Of a DNA stretch of 64,000 nucleotides, positions 56,532 through 64,000 are shown piece after piece. The stretch is from Kappaphycus alvarezii (Eukaryota; Rhodophyta; Florideophyceae; Gigartinales; Solieriaceae). The notes under the pieces were generated by a model. The model made no database searches, was not told the origin of the DNA, and saw only the letters and a program-made list of their open reading frames with translations. Position numbers and translations under genes: made by a program. The stretch's first letter is position 1. The number at the start of each line of letters is the position of its first letter. Location: assembly GCA_002205965.3 (NCBI GenBank), contig NADL03000678.1:1-64000 (forward strand), given 5' to 3'.

Positions 56532-56658
56532 AAGGTATTATAGGTGCAGCGAGCCAGGTGCCAAGCGTCCAGAGCACCGTAGGCGGTGGAGGGTATTTAA
56601 CCCGATCGTGAACACACCGCCGACGGCCGGCCGAATTGGTTCTGCATGTCTATTTCTC
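56501..56658 (+). repeat. Right terminal direct repeat of element B
   Basis: 158 bp, same orientation as the left copy. Its first 31 bp also encode the last codons of the recombinase frame (ending at 56532). Confidence 0.85.
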
Positions 56659-59600
56659 CCACCCCCTCTCCCTTGCGGGGAACTTCAAAATGTCTATCTC
56701 TGCGTTCTGCGTGTAGCGCGTGTAGGCGGAAAGGGTAGCTGTATGCATTTTTTTACAATAAAGGAGAGCGGATGTCCTTTTGAATGAGTAAAGCCAATAG
56801 GAATCTTCATACAAGTAATTACCTTTTTCCACAATATCTCTACTGGTCAAAGGTCCTTGCTTTAATTTGGATGGCTTGTCGTTCTAAACAAGTTCATCAG
56901 GGAGATAAAATTTTCCATAATCTAGGACTGCTCATTTCGCAGTCTTAGCTTAGAATTCATTCTCCGAAATTAATTTGAGGGCAACTGATAATTGAGGTGG
57001 TTCCGCGGTAATCGGTTACATCCAAGGTAATTCAGAATCTTCGCTCACTCGGGCTCTTCTGGATGAGCTCCGCTTATGTAAATAATCTACAGTAACACGT
57101 AACTCCTTGAGCTCAACGTATGTGACGGGAGCAACTGGAAAGGAAATGGAGCCTTTGATTTTGATCTATTGAAGTAAAAAGAGGTTCCCCTTGCTATGGA
57201 TGAAATACCAATGCAATGCAAAGATTATTTGGAGAAAAACTCGTAAAGATCCTCATGCCGCTCCTCGAAGCGCTTTATTCTTAAAAATTAACGAGTCATA
57301 GAGGTGCAGGAGGTAATGCTTTTTTCCAGGCGACGAATATCAAATATTTTTATAGCTATTAAAGAGACTGCGGAATAATTCTTTCTATTGTGCTTAGTTG
57401 AAGCAACAAAAGCGGTCATTAATTTATATCTTCAGTAAAATCTTTTATCCGTAATCGTAATGTCGAGAGCAAAAAAATGTGGGTCAGAAACCATTCTTGA
57501 AGAGGTAGTCAGCCTTTTACTAGGGAGACGGCAATCATACAAAACTGTGCGGTAGTAATTAGTTTCTAGAAACAAATTTCCTATACATTATGCTACGGAG
57601 TATTAGGAGCTGAAGAACCCGCAAAATATTTCCTATGTTAACGCAAAGTGGGGTCGCTAATCCGAAAAGTACTCATTCAATAGAAGAAAACATGATTCAA
57701 ATATCTCAAATGATCTCTAATAGCGAGCATCTTGCTTTCTTTTGCAAAATATCGGCTTCGGAATGCGAAACCATCCTTGTCTTTTCTGTATGTTTCTTCT
57801 TAGAAATATCATGTATTTTGGTTTGCTCTTCTCGTTTCCTTCGTGATTATCCATACATTCATGCAAAAAGACACACTTCTACCTATACGGTTTCTCTTTC
57901 AAACGTATTTTAGCGCAATATTACTGCTTTCTTCTGTCATCTTGAAGCGTAAACTGCTTTAAAATGGCTCCCTCCACAGATAAATATGTAGATTGTAGAT
58001 CACCTAGTCAATTTTATTTCCACCTCTCATCTTTTTCAATTCACATCGATAATGTTCTTCAAATTAACTTTATAATTCACCGAATCCGCAATCTTCGCAG
58101 CCCCGAATATATCTTCAACGAGTTCCTCGTTGGAACCAACCTCAAAATCACGATGTACCAACCTCAAAATCACGATGTACCAACCTCAAAATCACGACGT
58201 CATGGGTTTATGAAGATATTCATGTTACTCCCTTAGACTGAGAATAATACCCGCTACTTCAGAATTTCTACATGTTTCAAGGGGTCTGATCCAACTTGAC
58301 CTCATCTATATGCACCAAATTGTAAATGAAACTTGAATGAGTCCCTCTCGATTCTAGTTTCGGTGCTTCCGCATAGAGAGAATTGGACCCATGATGCTTG
58401 TAACCCTAACAAAACGTTGCTCCTGTAATGAAGCAGGAGCTCTACGATCCACTTTAAAATCTCTGAAGGTGTCAATATCCACCCGCAAACTCGTTTGAGT
58501 AATTTTGCCAACTTTTTGCGCTTACCGTAATTCAGTTGCCGGAATAGTCACCATTTTTCATTTCTCATTCCAGTACCCTAACGGAAATGTTCAGAACTCC
58601 AAATCCAGCCAAAATAATATTTACTTCGGGATGAAGCCACCAGTGTGGAACTACACTTCGTGTAAGAGTCCATGCTCGGTATGAGGCAACGTACTTCTCG
58701 AATTGTCCAAGCATTCTGTTAAAATCGTAGTGCTCCTTAGATATTATTCCATCAGTACCTAACAATATCTCCCATTAGCGTATAAATGCACAAATGCGTT
58801 ACCATTCCAGGTGAGATATATGTCCATAGAAGCACGAGACACGCGTCCCGTTTCTAATTCAGCTGAGCAGCTGATAAACAGAGAAACTACCATCGACAGG
58901 GGACTAATTCCTGTAGAAGCTCTACCAGGACGATCTGGAATGTAATAAGAGTTTTTGGCAAGGGGATACTCAATGGATTACTTTTGACGACGTTTTTTCC
59001 GGTAATATATGAATACGCGACCACTAACGCTACAAGCAGTGGAAGCTGTGGAAAGGTGAATCGGTATTTTGGTCGAGGTATGTCGGAAAATGTGATGGCG
59101 ATCTATTGGAGAAAAGTGTCGCAAGAGATTTTCTTCTCGGCAGGGGCTGATATAGGAAACTGGTTGACTTACTATGAATGGAGACCCGGGTCGATACAAA
59201 GCTTAGCTGCGCTACGTGATCCATATGAGTGGGTATATGAAATATTACGCCAAGAAGCATGGATATTTAGCCGTCCTATCAGAAATAGTTTTAAAATTTG
59301 TTTTCTTGTCATTCCAGAAGGGTTTTCAGTGACTTTGCATACAACGTCTGTATATTTACCGTAAATTATGTCTTGTTCCAATGTTAACTAAACTTTGGGG
59401 CTATTTTGATGGAGAGTATGATAAACAGGGATAAAAAAGGCATGCATGTATATGCGTCAGTAGAACTGTCATGTAGAAACTACAAACAGTTAATATTTTT
59501 TTTGAATGATATTCTATTTTCCAGAGTAGAAGCTAGTCGAAGAGGGCAGTCATGAAATAAATTTAGCCGATGCTTCGGGCAACAGAGAAAGGACTACTTA

Positions 59601-59679
59601 TTGTGGAAGCAGGTTTGTCTGTTTTAAACCAATTATGACTTTTGCGTATAATCAAGAGAAGTAAAACAGTTGGAATTGA
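56659..59679. other. AT-rich stretch between elements B and C, no firm gene
   Basis: Continues the AT-rich tract left of element B. Contents: a 22-bp tandem triplication at 58135-58200, and a plus-strand frame with ATG at 59080 and a stop at 59362-59364 (94 codons, with W-R-K-V-S-Q-E-I-F-F-S-A-G-A-D-I-G-N-W). Minus-strand frames at 58302-58511 and 58565-58765 were also seen. None was recognised. An extra GC-rich TCTCCCACCCCCTCTCCC run follows element B directly at 56653-56670. Confidence 0.4.
58135..58200 (+). repeat. 22-bp tandem repeat, three copies
   Basis: The unit ACCAACCTCAAAATCACGAYGT occurs at 58135-58156, 58157-58178 and 58179-58200. The first two are identical and the third has C for T at position 20. 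Read in the open plus frame it gives N-L-K-I-T-M-Y-Q-type repeats. Confidence 0.95.
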
Positions 59680-59790
59680 GGTGGAATGATTGGAAAATGA
59701 TGGGCGAATATGATAAAGGGGCTTCGAAGTGGCGATGATACACAACTGGAAGCAAGTCACGCTGTCACGTCCGCATCTCGGTTGCATTTG
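59680..59790 (+). repeat. Left terminal direct repeat of element C (visible minimum)
   Basis: Matches 63890-64000 at all but one position, in the same orientation. The repeat may extend further right, because the partner is cut by the window edge. The GGTGGAATGATTGG start is shared, while the flanks to the left differ. Confidence 0.9.
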
Positions 59791-60017
59791 CATCCGCTGG
59801 ACTGTAAGCCACTCAAGATAAGGCCACATTGGCAGGTTACCGTTGCTCAAGGACTTGATGTGCGATCGGAACCCGTCGAACAGTTCTATATAACCGACAA
59901 CTTGGAAACCATAGCCACAACTTCTAGTCCCTCAAGTCGTCGCTTGTTCTCAACCTTCGAACCAGCTCCGGGCGAATCCTCGTCTAGGTCGACATTCACA
60001 AACTCGTGAACAACACT

Positions 60018-60800
60018 ATGAAGAATGACTCCTCCTCCTCCTATGCGCAATCCTCTCAGTCTCGCATCGTCACCCTCGAGAACAAGGTTGCTGTCATTGA
60101 AGGCCGGCTCTTCGAAATCGTCAACCTTCTCAGGTCGAACTCAGGAAACGCAGCCGCTCCTACGCCAGCTGCGACTGTAGGTGCTGCCGAGGCTCCGTCG
60201 GACCCGCCTGCCGACAAATCTCCATCTGCCGCAGAAGCCTTTCATTTGGGAGGTCTACAGTTTTCACTACCAACCCCTTCCGTTGAACACGTCGCTGACG
60301 CCTTCGTAACACGACGAGCTTCCGCCGCCATAGTTAAGCTCAACAAGTTTGGGAAACAGGCACCTACCGCGCCGTTACCCGCGAAGAGGTTCATTCCGTA
60401 AACAGAACGCCTATTCGGAAGGATCAAGTCCGCAGATCTCCGCGACGGTTGGGAAGCAGGAGTCCTGTGGAACATTGATGACAACTGTGAAAAAGACCTC
60501 GCCACCGCACACAAGGTCACAGGAGGGCTCGCCGCCAAAGACGTTGACGCAGCCACCTAGGCCTTTGCATGGCTCAACCACTTCCTTCAAGCTTCTTATG
60601 ACCGTGTAGTGGAACGTGTGGACTTCTTCGCCGACGCTCTCGAATCAGGAGGCTATTCTTCTAGAGAAATATCTCCGCGAATACGAATAACCCTACTTTT
60701 CGGAACTGTATCGTTCAACCAAGCAGAAGTTCTCTGAGCTCCGCTCTCAGGTCTACGCTAAGGAGTTCAATAAGCAGCAAGCTGCTTCGGGAGGACGCAG
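60018..60800 (+). pseudogene. Gag-like region of element C
   Basis: ATG at 60018. A Ser-rich start is followed by a coiled-coil-like helix (V-T-L-E-N-K-V-A-V-I-E-G-R-L-F-E-I-V-N-L-L), then an Ala/Pro-rich linker (A-A-P-T-P-A-A-T-V-G-A-A) and L-P-T-P-S-V-E-H-V-A-D-A-F-V. Gag-like sequence continues to about 60800. No zinc knuckle. Assignment from position before RT. Confidence 0.6.
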
Positions 60801-60881
60801 ACAGGCCCTTGGATAAGGAAGTTCTGATCATAAGCCCGCTCGCAAGTAAAACGGTCGCTGTCGCGACCTTTTTCTCTTGGT

Positions 60882-62660
60882 ATGTCGCATATCCTTTGGC
60901 AAGATGCCAAATATGCCGCTCCCTTTTGGTCCAATACCCTTCATGCCTCCGAATTCCCACTCCGCACTCTCCGCTACGGGGTGTACGAGGCTCCCATCAA
61001 AACTTCTCTTAACCATAATCAATTCTCTCTCCCTCAAATTCTTATTATCCCAGAAGACATGTACTTCTTCGATTCAGCCATTGGCGACGCTCTACATCGG
61101 AGAACTTACGAAGAAATTCCAGCAGCCACCGCACGAAGGCTACATCGCGAAGGTTACCCAATATCCAACGCGTTTGAAGCTGTCTCTAGAGACAAGCAGC
61201 GGCTGGTTGTCAACCTACCTAGACAATCAACGGTGTTCCGAGACATGCCGGTAAAAATGGAAACTCTCGAAGGGTTCGCTCTGGAACTCAAACAGGCGGA
61301 TCTCATGTTTTCTTTCGACATCGCCAAAGTATATCATCATTTCAGCCTCCACCCAAAGATACGGAATTGGTTTCTATTCAAGGTCGACAATCGATATTTC
61401 CGATGTATTGTATCCCCCTTTCGGCTGGAAGCTTCCACCCGCCTACTTCGTCAAGTTTATGCGCCCTATGGTTCGTTACATACGCCAACATCTCTGTAAA
61501 GGCATCCAACCTTATATGGACGACTTACTCATCTCTGTGAGGAGTCGTTCCAGACTACGGAAGGCCAAGCAACAAATCGACAAGCTACTGAAGGCCTGTG
61601 GGTGGTTGCGGAAAGAAGAAAAGGGAAATTGGACTGGAACTCGCCGTATCGAGCACCAAGGATTCCTTATCGATAGCTCTCGAATGGTTTTTCGAATTAC
61701 CCCTCGACGTATGTAAAACCTGCGCGGTATTGCACAGAAGCTGTTGCTCCAAGGCCACCGGAAAAAACGTCTACTCAACGTCCAGCTACTACGCCACCTC
61801 ACCGGGGTAGCGATTTCATGCTCTCTCGCTATGCCGCTCGCCCGGTTCTACACCCGGTCACTGTACGAATCCATGCAAGACCGATCAACGAAGTCAGGGA
61901 AACGGGTTCGACTGCTCCACGCAGGAATGAGGGACCTCAGGCTCTGGCGGGATCTTGCCACACTCACCCGAATGTCTAATGTCTACTCCATTCCCTACCA
62001 TGGCTCTCCACTCCGACGCGTCCACATCGATCAGTCAGGGGGGTACACTGGGGTCGGATCTTCGACCAGGGGTTCAAGGTATTTGGGAAGCACGGAGGTT
62101 GTGGGACCCGGCACTGCGTGTGAAACCAATCACGTTCCGTGAATTACGTGTGGTCACGGAAAACATTCGGTCCTTCGCTAAGATGCTAAGCTCAGGGGCA
62201 CATCTCAAAATATGGGAGGAAAACCAAGGGGTCGTGCCAATCTTGAATGCAATGACCACCAAATCCAGACATCCCATGCAAGAGATCCGAATGTTACACC
62301 GCTTGCTGGACCGACTAGGAATCTCAATCGAGTCTCATTATCTCCCCTCCGCCGTGAATCAGTTTGCAGACAGGCTATCTCGGCTCCACACGCTCGACGA
62401 TTGTAGAATCAACACGAAGGCAATTCAACCACTTCTCGATTCATTTCCGCCAACCATCGCTCGTTTTGCCGACAGCACCGACAAGGTATGCAGCCGATTC
62501 AACAGCGAATCCGCATCACCTGGCTTCCTCGGGATCACCGCACTCAGTCAAGATTGGAGTACGGACATCAATTTTTGGAATCCGCCGCTCAAGCTGCTGC
62601 CACTCCTCGTCAAGAAAATCTGCCACGAACGGACCAAGGGGATTCTAGTTACGCCGTAAT
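60882..62660 (+). pseudogene. RT and RNase H region of element C
   Basis: RT: R-L-V-V-N-L-P-R-Q-S-T (61200), K-M-E-T-L-E-G-F-A-L-E-L and M-F-S-F-D-I-A-K-V-Y-H-H-F-S-L-H-P (61300-61350), and catalytic Y-M-D-D-L-L-I (about 61514). RNase H: A-L-H-S-D-A-S at about 62000, K-I-W-E-E-N-Q-G-V-V-P-I-L-N-A-M (62205) and the closing V-N-Q-F-A-D-R-L-S-R-L (62355). These are the standard DIRS-type RT/RNase H landmarks. Fossil treatment: several breaks. Confidence 0.82.
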
Positions 62661-62669
62661 GGCCCGCGC

Positions 62670-63836
62670 ACCAATGGTTTACTCGCTTGCTCCGTATGGC
62701 ACAACCGCGGGTTTTCGACACAGAAGACCTCTACCTACCTCCAGTTTGGGCTCCGCCGAAAATGCCGTCGCCACCGCGGAAACTCGCCGTTTGGAAAATT
62801 TAGCTGACGAAGCCGCCTCACTGCCGCTGGCTGTCACGTTACAGCAATCAGTGTTGGCTGCAGCCGGCATGGGTCATACATCGGGTGGAACTACAATTGC
62901 ACAATTGATGCACGAGGCCCGAGCTCCGAACACATGGCGTTCGAATGAAATCTTGTGGAAGAAATGGATGTAATTCTGCTCAGAGGACAAAATTGACCCA
63001 TTTGGGGGGTTAGAAAGTTCTTTACTTCGATATCTTGGCTGGCTATTCAATAAAGATAAGGTCAGTACGTCTTCAGTCCGTAACTACATTTCTAACGTCG
63101 TCACCGCACACACACGCATTGCCCGAACCTTGGCCTCTACCGCTTTAATCCAGCTCGCTATCTCCGCATATCAACAAGAAGACCGGGAACGGAAATTGAT
63201 CAGTGATCACACACTGGCCTCCAAACGTCGTGCGCTACCCAGCTTCGTGTCTCGCCAAGTGTTTACAGCTACAATGCTACAACCGACAAGATATTTCTCC
63301 GAAATGAAACTGCTGTATTGGCTAGCTATGTGTTCTTCGAGTGGGGAGAGGCTGGTGTGTCGTTACTCCTCAGCAATATTTCGGTGTCTCAAGATTCAGT
63401 CGATATCGCTATCGCGTTACGGAAGAATCAGCAACAGGTGGCTCAAAACCTTTCGTATCGCCGGAATCAAAATTTCGAGAAGATTTTGATCGACCTCGTC
63501 GCACGCTATGACGCCTTTCGCAGAGGAAACCGCGCAACCAGCAACTACTACTGGGCCATGCCTGGCACCAAACTGTCAACAACTGCCAGAAAAATAACAG
63601 TTTCGCTCCTTTCATGCTTAGAAGAACTCAAAGTGGCTCCACCACCTCAATTATCATGGTCCTCGCACTCGCTGCGCATGGGGGCAGCCTCGGAATGTGC
63701 CACCATTGGTGTTCAAGAGTACAGGATTTTAATATGGGGTGATCGGACGGCCAGCCGCACGTTCCGAGAATCTTATCTGGATGGTCGTGTTTTACAAACG
63801 GAAGATTCGCTATTTTTCTTCGGTCACTTGTTGTAA
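62670..63836 (+). pseudogene. Tyrosine recombinase region of element C
   Basis: N-terminal helical region 62760-63240 (A-P-N-T-W-R-S-N-E-I-L-W-K-K-W, then S-T-S-S-V-R-N-Y-I-S-N-V-V-T-A-H, a SAM-like core-binding layout). Catalytic end 63640-63836: S-W-S-S-H-S-L-R-M-G-A-A-S (HxxR box, about 63664), then R-T-F-R-E-S-Y-L-D-G with the candidate Tyr (about 63773). The layout agrees with element B at low identity. Broken in places. Confidence 0.75.
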
Positions 63837-63889
63837 CCTCACTCTCAAATACTCCCTGCGGTCCTTTGGTTTTCTCAATTGTTTAATTC

Positions 63890-64000
63890 GGTGGAATGAT
63901 TGGAAAATGATGGGTGAATATGATAAAGGGGCTTCGAAGTGGCGATGATACACAACTGGAAGCAAGTCACGCTGTCACGTCCGCATCTCGGTTGCATTTG
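63890..64000 (+). repeat. Right terminal direct repeat of element C, cut by window edge
   Basis: Begins 53 bp after the recombinase stop and continues past position 64000. Nearly identical to 59680-59790. Confidence 0.9.

Larger units (their letters stand above)
52434..56658 (+). mobile_element. DIRS-like tyrosine-recombinase retroelement B, fossil
   Basis: A complete layout on the plus strand: 158-bp terminal repeat (52434-52591), gag-like gene (from 52667), RT (53253-54020), RNase H (about 54640-55200), tyrosine recombinase (about 55560-56531) and the second 158-bp repeat in the same orientation (56501-56658). RT plus YR recombinase and no integrase or protease marks the DIRS/PAT/Ngaro group. 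The terminal repeats are direct and differ at about 14 of 158 positions, so the insertion is not recent. Several breaks lie in the coding region. It sits inside an AT-rich tract, and its own sequence is far richer in GC. Confidence 0.88.
59680..64000 (+). mobile_element. DIRS-like tyrosine-recombinase retroelement C, cut by right window edge
   Basis: Plus-strand order: terminal repeat from 59680, gag-like gene (60018-60800), RT (60882-61720), RNase H (61800-62660), tyrosine recombinase (62670-63836), and second copy of the terminal repeat from 63890 to the window edge. The two repeat copies agree at 110 of 111 positions (C/T at 59707 versus 63917), so the insertion is young. Even so, the coding region shows several breaks in this reading. 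Its proteins are only distantly like those of A and B, so it is a second lineage of the same group. Confidence 0.87.

Noticed and set aside
47190-58815. CAG|GTAAG-type joined acceptor/donor sequences at 47198, 49283, 50354 and 58808, as in recursive splice sites
   Set aside because: Four in this length is only slightly above chance for a seven-base word, and no host intron is known to span the region.
58984-59364. 126-codon plus-strand frame as a gene
   Set aside because: The opening codon is TTG. From the first ATG (59080) only 94 codons remain in AT-rich DNA, and no family was recognised.
1-64000. CRISPR array, rRNA operon or bacterial-type operon structure
   Set aside because: No regularly spaced repeats, rRNA core sequences or bacterial gene clusters were seen. 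Gene structure and element content are eukaryotic.

Overview
This is a eukaryotic nuclear window made almost entirely of mobile-element debris, with one convincing host gene, an apparently intronless pirin-like gene at 35990-37351. Very short inferred introns (59 and 77 bp), an intronless host gene and a mixture of DIRS-like, Ty3, copia, Harbinger and piggyBac-like elements fit a repeat-rich, intron-poor genome. A florideophyte red alga of the Chondrus type is my best guess and an oomycete is a less likely alternative. No gene here fixes the species. No tRNA, rRNA or CRISPR array was recognised, though no systematic RNA-gene scan was possible.

Layout. 1 to about 6785: a Ty3/gypsy element on the minus strand, cut by the left window edge. 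It is densely sprinkled with the palindromic 8-mer CCGNNCGG. About 6895-10940: a DIRS-like tyrosine-recombinase retroelement (A, minus) whose recombinase end abuts the gypsy element. 11.2-15.2 kb: a small LINE-like relic, then nothing clear. 15.2-17.0 kb: a decayed Harbinger element with a transposase and a convergent partner gene. 17-22 kb: unidentified short reading frames and faint retroelement traces. 22.04-26.58 kb: a large piggyBac-like DNA transposon with a YqaJ-type nuclease domain embedded in its transposase, bounded by GATCACTnnAGTGATC palindromes. 26.68-34.80 kb: a Ty1/copia-like fossil (minus) with recognisable LTRs, one interrupted by about 1.4 kb. 35.99-37.35 kb: the pirin-like gene. 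38.5-40.5 kb: a BED/hAT-like finger fragment and possible minus-strand exons. 41.5-43.6 kb: a second Harbinger element with transposase and a convergent Myb/SANT-like partner whose 3' end overlaps it. 43.6-52.4 and 56.7-59.7 kb: an AT-rich gene-poor tract, split by DIRS-like element B (52434-56658, 158-bp direct repeats). 59.68 kb to the right edge: DIRS-like element C, whose terminal direct repeats differ at one position in 111.

How the parts relate. The retroelements carry the usual modules: gag-like, protease, reverse transcriptase/RNase H, and integrase or tyrosine recombinase. All look like fossils with several breaks, though C is young by its repeats. The two Harbinger elements share a two-gene convergent plan. 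The best candidates for something new are the YqaJ-in-piggyBac transposase architecture, the roughly 20-fold enrichment of CCGNNCGG across the gypsy element, the simple direct terminal repeats of the DIRS-like family, and a pirin-like protein that appears to lack the usual metal ligands.
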